Shown here piece by piece: positions 24,534-34,032 of a DNA stretch of 64,000 nucleotides (the stretch's first letter is position 1; each line of letters starts with the position of its first letter). This DNA is from Mycobacterium numidiamassiliense (GTDB taxonomy: Bacteria; Actinomycetota; Actinomycetes; Mycobacteriales; Mycobacteriaceae), in assembly GCF_900157365.1 (NCBI RefSeq), contig NZ_FUEZ01000003.1, forward strand, positions 1,178,001-1,242,000, written 5' to 3'. Made by a program: the position numbers and the translations under genes. The notes below the pieces were generated by a model. The model was not told the origin of the DNA and ran no database searches. It saw only the letters and a program-made list of their open reading frames with translations.

Positions 24534-25286
24534 ATGGGACCGGCACCGGCACTTGTTCAAGCAACCGACACCGTGCACCTCGCCCAGGGTGAAGCCGTCA
24601 ATTGGACGCTGGTCACCGACGAATCCGGGGTATTGCTGATCGACGCCGGCTATCCGGGTGACCGCGAGGCCGTACTGGCCTCGCTGGCCGCGCTCGGCTA
24701 CGGCCCCGCCGACGTGCGCGCCATCTTGCTGACGCACGCGCACATCGATCATCTGGGCTCAGCGATCTGGTTCGCCGGCGAGCACGGCACTCCGGTGTAC
24801 TGCCACGCCGACGAAGTGGGACATGCCAAGCGGGAGTACTTGGAGCAGGTGTCGATTCTCGATCTGGCGCTGCGCATTTGGCGGCCCCGGTGGGCGGTGT
24901 GGACCGCCCATGTGGTGCGCAGCGGCGGCCTGATCCGCGACGGTATTCCGACGACCCAGCCGCTGACTCCCGAGATCGCCGCGGGGCTGCCCGGCCACCC
25001 GAGGCCCGTTTTCAGCCCCGGCCACACAGGAGGCCACTGCTCGTACCTGGTCGACGGTGTGCTGGCTAGCGGAGATGCGTTGATCACCGGGCACCCGCTC
25101 ATCCGTCACGACGGGCCACAACTGCTGCCGGCGATCTTCAGCTACAGCCAGGAGAACTGCATCCGAACCCTTTCGGCGCTAGCCCTTTTGGAGACTGAGG
25201 TCCTCGCGCCCGGCCACGGCCCGCTGTGGCGCGGCCCGATCCGCGAAGCGACAGATGCGGCGCTGGAAAAAGCGGGCGCTCGGTGA
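24534..25286 (+). CDS. Metallo-beta-lactamase-fold hydrolase
   Basis: This is a 250-residue cytoplasmic protein with all main metal-site motifs of the fold: THAHIDHLG, then SPGHTGGHC, then [10 protein letters not shown], then LAPGHGP. Two metal ions are expected. The subgroup is close to glyoxalase-II-like hydrolases and matches the place of Rv0406c beside fgd1 in H37Rv; the substrate is unknown. The ATG at 24534 follows the triplicated repeat, which rules out longer starts. Its TGA overlaps the GTG of the next gene. Confidence 0.87.
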   Translation: MGPAPALVQATDTVHLAQGEAVNWTLVTDESGVLLIDAGYPGDREAVLASLAALGYGPADVRAILLTHAHIDHLGSAIWFAGEHGTPVYCHADEVGHAKREYLEQVSILDLALRIWRPRWAVWTAHVVRSGGLIRDGIPTTQPLTPEIAAGLPGHPRPVFSPGHTGGHCSYLVDGVLASGDALITGHPLIRHDGPQLLPAIFSYSQENCIRTLSALALLETEVLAPGHGPLWRGPIREATDAALEKAGAR

Positions 25287-25618
25287 CGGTTGCCAAGTCG
25301 ATCGCGTTATTCGTCCTCGCTGCCCTGTTCGAGATCGGCGGCGCGTGGCTGGTCTGGCAGGGCATCCGGGAACACCGTGGCTGGATGTGGGTGGGCTGGG
25401 GTGTCATCGCGCTGGGCGCCTACGGCTTTGTCGCCACCCTGCAGCCCGACGCCCATTTCGGCCGCATCCTGGCCGCATACGGCGGCGTGTTCGTGGCGGG
25501 CTCACTGCTGTGGGGCATGGGCTTCGACGGGTTCCGGCCCGACCGATGGGACATCACCGGGGCGGTGATCTGCCTGCTGGGCGTGGCCGTCATCATGTAC
25601 GCGCCCCGCGGGCGCTAA
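25283..25618 (+). CDS. YnfA-family (UPF0060) small membrane protein
   Basis: This is a 111-residue protein with four membrane helices. The motifs [15 protein letters not shown] in helix one and [22 protein letters not shown] between helices two and three are typical of YnfA proteins, which resemble small multidrug resistance transporters. Its own substrate is not known. The GTG at 25283 overlaps the hydrolase stop by four bases, so the two are translated together. It meets the LLM gene tail to tail with a four-base overlap. Confidence 0.85.
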   Translation: MTVAKSIALFVLAALFEIGGAWLVWQGIREHRGWMWVGWGVIALGAYGFVATLQPDAHFGRILAAYGGVFVAGSLLWGMGFDGFRPDRWDITGAVICLLGVAVIMYAPRGR

Positions 25619-26937
25619 GGCGTGAGCGCCAGATGTTCGCGCAACGTTTCGCCGGTGTACTCGCTGCGATAGACGCCGCGCTCCTGTAGCAGCGGGACCA
25701 CCCGGTCGACGAATTCGTCCAGGCCGTGCGGCGTCAGGTGCGGCACCAGGATGAACCCGTCGCAGGCGTCGGCCTGAACGTAGCGGTCGATCTCGTCGGC
25801 GATCCGCGCGGCGGTGCCGACGAATTGCTGGCGGCTGGTGACGGCGATGACCAGCTCGCGGATCGACAGCTTCTCGTTTTCCGCGCGTTCGCGATAGCGG
25901 TGGATCACCGCGGCCGGGTCGGGGTGCCGGACCCGTCCCCGGGTGATGTCGCTGTCGACGACCGGCTCGACATCGGGTAGCGGGCCGTCCGGGTCGTAGC
26001 CGGAAAGGTCACGGCCCCACACCTGCTCGAGCATCGCGATCGCGGTAGCGCCGCTGACCTGCTGGTAGCGGATGTGGCGCGCCTTGTCCTCGGCGTCGGC
26101 GTCGGTGTCGCCGAGGACGAACGTCGCGGCGGGAAAAACCTTGAGCTGGTTAGGGTCTCGACCATACGATGCGGCCCGGCCCTTGACGTCGGCGTAGTAG
26201 CGCTGGCCGTCCTCGAGTGAGGAATGCAGGGTGAACATGGCGTCGGCGTGCCTGGCGCCGAACGCGCGGCCGACGTCGGAGTCCCCGGCCTGCAGCAGGA
26301 TGGGGTGACCCTGCGGGCCCGCGGGCAGGGTGGCCAGTCCCCGGACATCGAACTGCGGGCCCGAGTGCTCGACGACGCGAAGCCCCGACGGGTTGACGTA
26401 CGTACCGCTTTCGACATCGGCCAGCCGGGCGCCGTCTTCCCAGCCGTCCCAGAATTGGCGCGCCACGGTGAGGAATTCTTCGGCCCGCAGGTAACGGTCC
26501 GCATGCTCCAAAAAGCCGCCGCGGCGGAAGTTGGCGCCGGTGAACGCATCCGACGACGTGACGATGTTCCAGCCCGCCCGCCCACCGGAGAGATGGTCCA
26601 GTGTGGCGAATTGCCTTGCCACTTCGAACGGTTCGTTGAACGTGGTGTTGATCGTTCCGGTCAGCCCGATCCGCTCGGTAACACCCGCCAGCGCCGCCAG
26701 CACGGTGAAGGTGTCCGGCCGGCCCACGACGTCGAGGTCGTAGATCCGGCCGCGGTGTTCGCGCAGCCGCAGCCCCTCGGCCAAAAAGAAGAAGTCGAAC
26801 AATCCCCGCTCGGCGGTGCGCGCAAGATGGGTGAACGAGTCGAATTCGATCTGGCTGCCCGCGCCCGGATCGGTCCACACCGTGGTGTTGTTGACGCCGG
26901 GGAAATGCGCGGCCAGGTGAATCATCTTGCGGCTCAT
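25615..26937 (-). CDS. LLM-class flavin monooxygenase, NtaA/DszA-like
   Basis: This is a 440-residue TIM-barrel monooxygenase. It shows the pattern of the nitrilotriacetate/dibenzothiophene-sulfone group: [17 protein letters not shown] start, [24 protein letters not shown] with the family insert, and [13 protein letters not shown]. Such enzymes use FMNH2 and oxygen to cleave C-N or C-S bonds and need a separate flavin reductase, which is not encoded nearby. It is the last gene of a six-gene minus-strand unit and overlaps its upstream neighbour by four bases. Confidence 0.85.
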   Translation of the reverse strand: MSRKMIHLAAHFPGVNNTTVWTDPGAGSQIEFDSFTHLARTAERGLFDFFFLAEGLRLREHRGRIYDLDVVGRPDTFTVLAALAGVTERIGLTGTINTTFNEPFEVARQFATLDHLSGGRAGWNIVTSSDAFTGANFRRGGFLEHADRYLRAEEFLTVARQFWDGWEDGARLADVESGTYVNPSGLRVVEHSGPQFDVRGLATLPAGPQGHPILLQAGDSDVGRAFGARHADAMFTLHSSLEDGQRYYADVKGRAASYGRDPNQLKVFPAATFVLGDTDADAEDKARHIRYQQVSGATAIAMLEQVWGRDLSGYDPDGPLPDVEPVVDSDITRGRVRHPDPAAVIHRYRERAENEKLSIRELVIAVTSRQQFVGTAARIADEIDRYVQADACDGFILVPHLTPHGLDEFVDRVVPLLQERGVYRSEYTGETLREHLALTP

Positions 26938-28055
26938 GAGCTCAGGCCCCAGCGCTTGGCGATCAGCTCGTGCGAGCGCAGCCGGTCCTGGTGGCGATGG
27001 GTCACCGAGGTGACGACCAGTTCGTCGGCACCGGTTACCCGCTGCAGTGCCTCGAGCCGCTGCGCAACCTCATCCGGGTTGCCGACGAATTGTGTTGCGA
27101 TCCGGTCCTTTACGACGGACAGCTGTTCCTCGGTCAGCGTCCCGAGATCACTGGGGTCCGGATAGGGCATGGCCCCGACACCCGTTCGGATCGAATACAC
27201 CCAGTGGCCGTAGCCGGCCGCCAGGTCCTGGGCGGTGGCGCTGTCGTCGGCCACCACGATGTCGGCCGACACCACGACATAGGGCCTCGCCAACGCCGCC
27301 GAGGGGACGAACGTGTCGCGGTAGGCCTCGATGGCCTCCAGCGCGGTGGCCGGCGTGATGTGGTAGCTCGCGACGAACGGCAATCCCAATGCCCCGGCCA
27401 CCCGGGCGCTTTGTCCCCTGGTGCTGCCGAAGATCCACGGCGTCAACGCCGCACCCTCGCCGGGCACCGCGTGCACGTCGTACTTGCCGGCGAGGTAGGT
27501 GCCGTTCAGCAGCGCGAGAATGTCTTTCACCTGCTCGGCGAAATCGGGCGACACCGCCTCGGGCTGCTGCAGGATCTCCATCGTGGGCTGCAACCGTTCC
27601 AGATCGAGCAGTCCGCGCAGATCGAACGGGGTCGGAATGACCACGCCATCCACCTCATGCCACACCCGCGGCGGCCTGGGTTCTCTCGGCTTCTTGGGTT
27701 TGTGCTCCTCGGAGCGACGCTGCCCGGACCGGCCGATACCGAGATCGATGCGTCCGGGATAGAAGGCCTCGAGCATGCCGAAGCTCTCGACCACCGCGAC
27801 GGCCGTGGTGTAACCCAGCTGGACCGCGGCCGCGCCCACCTGAATCCTGTTGGTAGCGGCGGCAATCTGGCCGATCAGCACCGCCGGTGCGGCGCTGGCC
27901 ACGCCGACGAAGTGATGCTCGGCGACCCAGTACCTGCGAAACCCCCACTGTTCGGCGCGCTGGGCCAGGTCGATGGTGTTGCGCAGCGCCGTCGCCGCAT
28001 CACTGCCCGCGCTGATCGGCGCCAGGTCCAGAATCGACAGCGGCACGGGGTTCAT
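26934..28055 (-). CDS. LLM-class oxidoreductase, MsnO8-like
   Basis: This is a 373-residue luciferase-like protein. It begins VPLSILDLAPISAGSDAATA and has RYWVAEHHFVGVASAAP, the flavin-site GRIDLGIGRSG and a C-terminal YVVVSADIVVADD region. This layout fits the MsnO8 group, whose members are mostly uncharacterised. It is more distant from the other two LLM genes of the cluster than they are from each other. It overlaps both neighbours by four bases. Confidence 0.83.
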   Translation of the reverse strand: MNPVPLSILDLAPISAGSDAATALRNTIDLAQRAEQWGFRRYWVAEHHFVGVASAAPAVLIGQIAAATNRIQVGAAAVQLGYTTAVAVVESFGMLEAFYPGRIDLGIGRSGQRRSEEHKPKKPREPRPPRVWHEVDGVVIPTPFDLRGLLDLERLQPTMEILQQPEAVSPDFAEQVKDILALLNGTYLAGKYDVHAVPGEGAALTPWIFGSTRGQSARVAGALGLPFVASYHITPATALEAIEAYRDTFVPSAALARPYVVVSADIVVADDSATAQDLAAGYGHWVYSIRTGVGAMPYPDPSDLGTLTEEQLSVVKDRIATQFVGNPDEVAQRLEALQRVTGADELVVTSVTHRHQDRLRSHELIAKRWGLSS

Positions 28056-29149
28056 CCGACGACCTTCGCGTAGCGGTTGGGTGCGACCGGCAGGCCAAGC
28101 CGCGCGCGCAGCGTCTCACCCTCGACGTAGTGACTGCGGAATCGGTTGGCGCGCTGTAGCAGTGGAACCACCTCGTTGACGATCACCGGGAGATCGGTGG
28201 CGTTGATGGCGGGTCGCAACCGCGCGCCGTCGATGCCCAGCCGCTGCCACTCCTGCAGCATCTCCACCAATTCGGTTGCGCTGCCGGTGAAGTTGAGCGC
28301 ATCGGAGCGGGGGTCGCCCGCGCCGCCGAATGACACCAGCACGTCCGCGAACACTTTGAGGTCGGCGCCACCGGCCGCGTTGACCTCGTCGAGGATGCCG
28401 CGCAGCGAGGCGTCGTCGCGGGGTGTGATGAACACGAGATCGGCACTGGCCGAGGCGAATTCATAGATCGGACGGGTGTGCGCCAGGGCGGTGACCACCG
28501 GCTGGCCCTGCGGCGGCCGCGGCGTGATCGACGGTCCCTTGACTGAGAAGTACTTTCCGGTGAAGTCGACGTAGTGCAGTTTGTCGATGTCGACGTAGCG
28601 CCCGGTCGCCGCGTCCCGAATGATCGCGTCGTCTTCCCAGCTGTCCCACAACCGGCGCACCACGTCGACGTAGTCCACCGCCTCCTCGAACAGGCCGTCC
28701 AGTGACCCGTCGCGGCGCCCGAACAGCGCCGCCTCGTGCGTGGTCGAGCTGACCCGGGGCTGCCAGCCGGCCCGGCCATGCGAGACGTAGTCAAGGGTGG
28801 CAACGGCTTTGGAGATGTGGAAGGGCTCGGTATGCGTCACCGTCGCCACCGGAATCAGCCCGATATGCCGCGTCGCGGGAGCGATGCGGGCCGCGACCAG
28901 CACCGCGTCACCCCGGCCGGCGAGCCGTTCTGCAACGATCCGCTCGCCGCGCCCGATCTGCGGCATCAGCGTGTCGTCGATGGTGAGGAAGTCGAGCAAC
29001 CCCCGCTCGGCGGTGGTCGCCAGGTCGGCCCAGTAGCGACCGCTGAGCACCGACGCCGTGTCGGGGTCGGACGCCAGGGTGGCCCGCCATGCTTGCGGGT
29101 CCCACCCGTACCCGTCCAGCGCGACGGCCAGATGCAGCTGATCGCTCAT
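28052..29149 (-). CDS. LLM-class flavin monooxygenase, second NtaA/DszA-like copy
   Basis: This is a 365-residue monooxygenase. Shared features with the gene at 25615-26937 are LATTAERGLLDFLTIDD, HGRAGWQPRVSSTTHEAA and a YFSVKGPSITPRPPQGQPV segment, the usual FMN-binding surroundings in this group. The ATG at 29149 is preferred to GTG 29158 because it overlaps the GNAT stop by four bases, as at the other joints of this operon. Substrate unknown; a sulfur- or nitrogen-containing organic compound would fit the family. Confidence 0.82.
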   Translation of the reverse strand: MSDQLHLAVALDGYGWDPQAWRATLASDPDTASVLSGRYWADLATTAERGLLDFLTIDDTLMPQIGRGERIVAERLAGRGDAVLVAARIAPATRHIGLIPVATVTHTEPFHISKAVATLDYVSHGRAGWQPRVSSTTHEAALFGRRDGSLDGLFEEAVDYVDVVRRLWDSWEDDAIIRDAATGRYVDIDKLHYVDFTGKYFSVKGPSITPRPPQGQPVVTALAHTRPIYEFASASADLVFITPRDDASLRGILDEVNAAGGADLKVFADVLVSFGGAGDPRSDALNFTGSATELVEMLQEWQRLGIDGARLRPAINATDLPVIVNEVVPLLQRANRFRSHYVEGETLRARLGLPVAPNRYAKVVG

Positions 29150-29634
29150 GTGAGCCACTTCTCGAAGGCGATCGGGAAGACCGGACCTTCCGACGGCAGC
29201 GGTCCCGGCAACCGGGTGTATCCGGTGGCCAGGTACAGCTCCTCGGCCTCCGGCTGGCGATTACCGGTCATCAGGTAGATCTTGCGGTATCCGCGCGCCG
29301 CGATCTCGGCTTCCAGTTGCGTCAGCAGCGCCGCGGCGTATCCGCGCCGGCGATGCGCGCTGTCCGTCCAGATCCTCTTGAGTTCGGCGGTCTGCGCGTC
29401 GAATCGGCGAAATCCCCCGCCGGTGACCGGTTGGCCGTCGAGCAGACCCATCAGCATGCCGCCGTCCGGGGGCGCGAACTCGTCGGTCGGGTTGTCCTTC
29501 AACCAGGCCAGCACGGTCGTGGGTGCGCTGTCGTAGCGGTTCGCGTACTCGAGCGCCAGCTCGGCCAGCAGCGGCTGCGCCAACGCGTCGTCCAGCGAGG
29601 ACGGCACGAACCTGAGCTGAGTCTTGGCCACCAC
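29146..29634 (-). CDS. GNAT-family acetyltransferase
   Basis: This is a 162-residue protein with the acetyl-CoA-binding core ELKRIWTDSAHRRRGYAAAL: the RRRGYA turn is the pyrophosphate-binding Q/RxxGxG/A motif. MTGNRQPEAEELYLATGY gives the following strand and helix. Substrate unknown. It starts at GTG 29634, seven bases after the methyltransferase stop, and is coupled to the first LLM gene by a four-base overlap. Co-transcription with three monooxygenases suggests modification or detoxification of a small molecule. Confidence 0.85.
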   Translation of the reverse strand: MVAKTQLRFVPSSLDDALAQPLLAELALEYANRYDSAPTTVLAWLKDNPTDEFAPPDGGMLMGLLDGQPVTGGGFRRFDAQTAELKRIWTDSAHRRRGYAAALLTQLEAEIAARGYRKIYLMTGNRQPEAEELYLATGYTRLPGPLPSEGPVFPIAFEKWLT

Positions 29635-29641
29635 CTACCCT

Positions 29642-30568
29642 CTAACGCTCCTCGGCCCGGGGCATTCCGGACCGCGTCGCCGTCACATATCCAGGGACGA
29701 TGGCGTCGTCGTGGCGGCCGCCACGCCAGCGGTCGGCCATCCCGACGGCGGCGAACACCTCGGCGACCTTGCGCTCGACCGGCTGCCACCCGTGGTCGGC
29801 CAGATAGGTCGGGACGTCGCTGTAGTCGCCCTGATAGACCAAGCCGGTCAGGTCGATGTCGAGCCCGAACTGCCGCCAGCGGTCCACGAATCCGCGGCTG
29901 GCCTCCAGCTGCAACGGGTCCCAGGCGGAGATGTGGTCGGCCGCGAATCGGCTCCCGGGCGCGCTGGCCGCCGTGACGTCCCGCAGCAGCCGCTCCTGCC
30001 CGTCCGGCGTGAGAAAGCCCACCAGCAGGCTCTCGGCAATCCACGCGGTGGGCGCGGCGGCGTCGAAGCCCACCCGCACCAGCGCTGCCAGCCAATCGTG
30101 GCGAAGGTCGACACCGACCGCGCGGCGGTTCACGGCCGGCTCGGCGCCGAGCCCGCGCAGCACGTCGGTCTTGAAATCGATGACGGCGGGCTGATCGATT
30201 TCGTACACCGTGGTTCCCGGCGGCCACCACAGCCGATACGGCCGGGTGTCCAGCCCGGACGCGAGGAGGACCACCTGGCGGATGCCCGCCCGCCCGGCGT
30301 CGGCGAGGTAGTCGTCCAGGAACCGGGTGTGCGCCCCGAGCACGGCGATGAGCCCGGTGGTGACCGAGTTGGCGCCGTCGTCGGCATACCGCTCGTTCTC
30401 GATCATCTGGGTGAAGTAGTGCACTCCGGCCGCGCGCACCAGCCGCTCGGCGAACGGATCGTTGATCAGTCCGGTGTTGGTGGCCACGGCCCGCGTGGCG
30501 GCGCCGAACGTCGCCGTCATTCCGACGCCGGAGGCCAGATCCCAGGTGTCGTCGTCGGTCCGGGCCAT
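29642..30568 (-). CDS. SAM-dependent O-methyltransferase (LCM/UPF0677 family)
   Basis: This is a 308-residue protein of the large mycobacterial group of putative leucine-carboxyl-methyltransferase-like enzymes. The SAM site is QVVLLASGLDTRPYRLWWP with the acidic EIDQPAVIDFK segment after it, and WIAESLLVGFL forms the next conserved strand. Members occur in many copies per mycobacterial genome and their substrates are mostly unknown. The ATG at 30568 gives the usual start MARTDDD(T/S)WD-like. It sits between DUF3054 and GNAT genes, with gaps of seven bases on both sides. Confidence 0.86.
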   Translation of the reverse strand: MARTDDDTWDLASGVGMTATFGAATRAVATNTGLINDPFAERLVRAAGVHYFTQMIENERYADDGANSVTTGLIAVLGAHTRFLDDYLADAGRAGIRQVVLLASGLDTRPYRLWWPPGTTVYEIDQPAVIDFKTDVLRGLGAEPAVNRRAVGVDLRHDWLAALVRVGFDAAAPTAWIAESLLVGFLTPDGQERLLRDVTAASAPGSRFAADHISAWDPLQLEASRGFVDRWRQFGLDIDLTGLVYQGDYSDVPTYLADHGWQPVERKVAEVFAAVGMADRWRGGRHDDAIVPGYVTATRSGMPRAEER

Positions 30569-30575
30569 CGTCGGG

Positions 30576-30947
30576 TCAGACGTTGGAACGGCGCCGCAGG
30601 GCCAGCCCGACGGCCGCCCGCCACCCGAGCAGGAACACCGCGGTGACCACGGAGGCCACCACCACGAAACTCGCCGCCACACCCGCCGAACTGAGCTTGC
30701 GCAACAGCATGCCGATCACCACGGTGCTCAGCCAGACGACCAGCCCGGTGGGGACCACCGCCGTGGGCCGTCGCCACGCGCGGGCCGCCAGCCACCCGAC
30801 GACGGTTCCGGCGAGAAACGGCCAGGCCGTGACGGCGACGCCGGTGATCGTGAGGCCTTCGGCGTGGCTGCGTCGTCCCACCGCGCAAAACACCAAAACG
30901 CCGATTACGTCGGCGAAAAGGTACGCCAGCCACGCCAGCCGTTGCAT
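30576..30947 (-). CDS. DUF3054 membrane protein
   Basis: This is a 123-residue protein with four predicted membrane helices: LFADVIGVLVFCAVG at the start, FLAGTVVGWLAAR, a VVIGMLLRK helix, and VVASVVTAVFLLGWRAAVG. This is the DUF3054 pattern; function unknown. It is the first gene of the minus-strand unit leading into the methyltransferase, and its start lies 42 bases from the divergent fadE7. Confidence 0.83.
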   Translation of the reverse strand: MQRLAWLAYLFADVIGVLVFCAVGRRSHAEGLTITGVAVTAWPFLAGTVVGWLAARAWRRPTAVVPTGLVVWLSTVVIGMLLRKLSSAGVAASFVVVASVVTAVFLLGWRAAVGLALRRRSNV

Positions 30948-30989
30948 GCAGGCGAGACTACCGGGCCGCACGGTGGCAGGCTGAGCCCT

Positions 30990-32174
30990 ATGAGCACCGA
31001 AAAACCGCCCGCGTTCGACCGAGACGACCCGCTGGGCCTCGACGCATCGCTGTCCAGCGACGAGATCGCGGTCCGCGACACCGTCAGGCAGTTCTGCTCC
31101 GAGCACGTCCTGCCGCACATCGCGGAGTGGTTCGAGGTCGGCGACCTGCCGGTGCGCGACCTCGCCAAACAGTTCGGCCAGCTCGGCCTGCTCGGCATGC
31201 ACCTGCACGGCTACGGATGCGGCGAAGCCTCGGCGGTGCACTACGGCCTGGCGTGCGTCGAGCTGGAGGCCGCCGACTCCGGCATCCGGTCGATGGTCTC
31301 GGTGCAGGGGTCGCTCGCGATGTTCGCAATCTGGAACTTCGGGTCCGAGGAACAGAAGCAGCAGTGGCTGCCCGGCATGGCCGCCGGCGAACTGATCGGC
31401 TGCTTCGGACTCACCGAACCCGACGTCGGATCCGATCCTGCCGCGATGAAAACCCGTGCCCGACAAGATGGTTCGGATTGGGTGCTGAACGGCCGCAAGC
31501 TGTGGATCACCAACGGCTCGGTCGCCGACGTCGCGGTGGTGTGGGCGGCCACCGACGAGGGCATCCGCGGGTTCATCGTCCCCACCCGGACCGCGGGATT
31601 CACCGCCAACACCATCCACCACAAGCTGTCGCTGCGGGCGTCGATCACCAGCGAATTGGTACTCGACGACGTGCGGTTGCCCGCCGACGCGATGCTGCCC
31701 GATGCGAAGGGGCTGCGCGGCCCGCTGTCGTGCCTGTCCGAGGCGCGCTACGGCATCATCTGGGGGTCGATGGGGGCGGCCCGCTCCGCATGGCAGGCCG
31801 CGCTGGACTACTCGACCCAGCGCACCCAATTCGGCCGTCCCATCGCCGGATTCCAGTTGACCCAGGCCAAGCTCGTCGACATGGCGGTCGAACTGCACAA
31901 GGGTCAGCTGCTGTCGCTGCATCTCGGTCGCCTCAAGGACACCGTCGGGCTACGTCCCGAGCAGGTCAGCTTCGGCAAGCTCAACAACACCCGCGAAGCG
32001 ATCGAGATCTGCCGGACCGCTCGAACCATATTGGGCGGCAACGGGATATCACTCGAGTACCCCGTCATTCGGCACATGGTCAACCTGGAATCGGTGCTGA
32101 CCTACGAGGGCACGCCCGAGATGCACCAGCTGGTGCTCGGCCAGGCCTTCACCGGTAGCGACGCCTTCCGCTGA
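30990..32174 (+). CDS. fadE7: FadE7, acyl-CoA dehydrogenase (glutaryl-CoA dehydrogenase-like)
   Basis: This is a 394-residue FAD enzyme. The flavin/substrate segments GCFGLTEPDVGSDPAAM and WITNGSVADVAVVWA are in the middle, and the catalytic Glu lies in LTYEGTPEMH near the C-terminus, as in glutaryl-CoA dehydrogenases. RTQFGRPIAGFQLTQ and ILGGNGIS are further family marks. It should introduce a double bond into an acyl-CoA; the exact acyl group is not evident. It is followed after six bases by lpqK, the order known as Rv0400c-Rv0399c. Confidence 0.9.
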   Translation: MSTEKPPAFDRDDPLGLDASLSSDEIAVRDTVRQFCSEHVLPHIAEWFEVGDLPVRDLAKQFGQLGLLGMHLHGYGCGEASAVHYGLACVELEAADSGIRSMVSVQGSLAMFAIWNFGSEEQKQQWLPGMAAGELIGCFGLTEPDVGSDPAAMKTRARQDGSDWVLNGRKLWITNGSVADVAVVWAATDEGIRGFIVPTRTAGFTANTIHHKLSLRASITSELVLDDVRLPADAMLPDAKGLRGPLSCLSEARYGIIWGSMGAARSAWQAALDYSTQRTQFGRPIAGFQLTQAKLVDMAVELHKGQLLSLHLGRLKDTVGLRPEQVSFGKLNNTREAIEICRTARTILGGNGISLEYPVIRHMVNLESVLTYEGTPEMHQLVLGQAFTGSDAFR

Positions 32175-32180
32175 CCCATC

Positions 32181-33413
32181 ATGGCAATCGCGCGACGTCT
32201 GGTGGCAGCGGTGATCGCCGCGTTGATCGTGACGGGCTGCGGGCATCGTTCGCCGCCGGCCTCGTCACCGCCGGACTCCGCGGATCGTGCCAAGGCCGAT
32301 GCCGTGCTGCGGGTCACGCAGAACTTCATGGCGCAGGCCCACCTGAAGGCCGTGATCGTTCGGATCACGGTGGACGGCAAGGAGATCGTCACCCAGGCCG
32401 TCGGGGATTCGATGTCGGGTGTGCCCGCCACCCCCGACATGCACTTTCGCAACGGCGCGGTCGCGATCTCCTATGTGTCGACGCTGCTGCTCAAGCTGGT
32501 CGACGAGAAGAAGCTGAGCCTCGACGACAAGTTGTCCACCTGGTTGCCCGACTTTCCGAACGCTGGCCGGGTCACGCTCGGGCAACTTGCGCAGATGACG
32601 GCCGGATACCCCGACTACGTCATCGGCAACCAACAGTTCGAAACCGGCCTGTATGCAAATCCGTTCCAGCAGTGGACAACTCAAGACATACTCGGCCAGA
32701 TCTCCGGCCGTCCGCTGCTGTATGAACCGGGCTCGAACTGGAACTACGCACACACCGATTACGTGCTGCTGGGGTTGGCGCTGGAGAAAGCCACCGGTCG
32801 TGACATGCCGACCCTGCTGCGCGATGAGGTGCTCGGGCCGCTGGGCCTGAAGTCGACCGCCAACTCCGATACGCCCGAAATCCCCCAGCCCGTGCTGCAC
32901 GCGTTCAGCTCAGAGCGGCGTGCGGCCCTCAAGATCCCCGCCGGGACACCGTTCTACGAGGAGTCGACGTACTGGAATCCGTCGTGGACCATCACGCACG
33001 GCGCCATTCAGACCACCACCATCTACGACATGGAGGCCACCGCGGTCGGAGTCGGCTCGGGCAAGCTGCTCACGGCGGACTCATACAAGAAGATGGTGTC
33101 GACCGCGCTGCGCGGCAAGACACACGCTCAACCGGGCTGCCCGACCTGCTTCGAGCAGAACGAGGGCTATACCTACGGCCTCGGGATCATCTCCTCGGGC
33201 GATTGGCTGATGCAGAACCCGTTATTCTCCGGATGCGCGGCCGCGGAGGCGTACTTACCGGCACAGAAGATCGCGATAGCCGTCGCGGTCACCTACGCGC
33301 CGGAGGCTTTCGACGACCAGGGCAACTACAGCAACCAGGCCGACATACTGTTTCGCAAGATCGGTGCGGTGATGGCTCCCAGCGAAGCCCCGCCGATGCC
33401 GCCGGGGAGATAA
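32181..33413 (+). CDS. lpqK: LpqK, beta-lactamase-like lipoprotein with replaced catalytic residues
   Basis: This is a 410-residue lipoprotein (lipobox LIVTGC, Cys20) with the class C beta-lactamase/DD-peptidase fold. The segment that normally reads FRxGSVTK reads FRNGAVAI (residues 89-96), so both the nucleophile Ser and the Lys of SxxK are missing. The YxN motif reads YAH in NWNYAHTDYVLLG. The rest of the fold is well kept (LSLDDKLSTWLPDFP, PGSNWNY). I infer a binding or regulatory pseudoenzyme at the cell surface. It lies between fadE7 and an exported protein in one operon. Confidence 0.88.
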   Translation: MAIARRLVAAVIAALIVTGCGHRSPPASSPPDSADRAKADAVLRVTQNFMAQAHLKAVIVRITVDGKEIVTQAVGDSMSGVPATPDMHFRNGAVAISYVSTLLLKLVDEKKLSLDDKLSTWLPDFPNAGRVTLGQLAQMTAGYPDYVIGNQQFETGLYANPFQQWTTQDILGQISGRPLLYEPGSNWNYAHTDYVLLGLALEKATGRDMPTLLRDEVLGPLGLKSTANSDTPEIPQPVLHAFSSERRAALKIPAGTPFYEESTYWNPSWTITHGAIQTTTIYDMEATAVGVGSGKLLTADSYKKMVSTALRGKTHAQPGCPTCFEQNEGYTYGLGIISSGDWLMQNPLFSGCAAAEAYLPAQKIAIAVAVTYAPEAFDDQGNYSNQADILFRKIGAVMAPSEAPPMPPGR

Positions 33414-33431
33414 CCAGAAGGAGTCGAGGTT

Positions 33432-34031
33432 ATGCGGATCTCTGCTATCGCGGCATGCGCGCTGACCGTGGGCGCGTTGGCCGTACCGCCCACGGCGGTC
33501 GCCGACACGGGGTTACCGCCGATGACGCCCACCAACGGCGGCCCGATCATCGGCGGCGGCGGCAACGCACAGGCGATGTCGCAACAGCTCAAGAGCCTGA
33601 ACGACGCAGGAGTTCAAGAGGTCGACGGCCCGGATGCCGCCCAATTCATCACCGCCGCAGCAGGTATCGCGAACCGAGACCTCGCCGGCCCCTTCATGGC
33701 GTTTCAGCGCGCCTTGAGCTGCCAGCAGAACAACGCCGGATTCGGGGCACGCGCCTACCGGCGCAATGACGGCCAGTGGGGTGGCGCCATGGTGGTCATC
33801 CCCAAAAGCGCCTACCCCGACACGGCTGCCATGAAGGCCTGCATCATGACCAACTGGCGCAGACCTTCCGCGGGCAGCACGACCGCGGCGTGCAACAGCG
33901 GCTGGACCTATCCGCCGCAACAGTTCAACAACAAGGGCGGCGACTACTCCGTCCTGCTCGCCGGCACCAACTCCGAGTTCTGCGCGAAGCTCAACGGCAA
34001 CTATCAGGGCACCGCTTCGCCCTGGCCGTGA
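33432..34031 (+). CDS. Exported protein, third gene after fadE7-lpqK
   Basis: This is a 199-residue protein with a short Sec signal peptide (cleavage near TAVA-DT, about residue 24), a Gly-rich linker GGPIIGGGGNAQ, and a domain with four cysteines (LSCQQ, KACIM, AACNSG, EFCAKL), probably two disulphides. AAGGAG at 33418-33423 precedes the ATG by eight bases. The position matches the secreted protein gene Rv0398c of H37Rv. Function unknown. Confidence 0.82.
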   Translation: MRISAIAACALTVGALAVPPTAVADTGLPPMTPTNGGPIIGGGGNAQAMSQQLKSLNDAGVQEVDGPDAAQFITAAAGIANRDLAGPFMAFQRALSCQQNNAGFGARAYRRNDGQWGGAMVVIPKSAYPDTAAMKACIMTNWRRPSAGSTTAACNSGWTYPPQQFNNKGGDYSVLLAGTNSEFCAKLNGNYQGTASPWP

Positions 34032-34032
34032 G

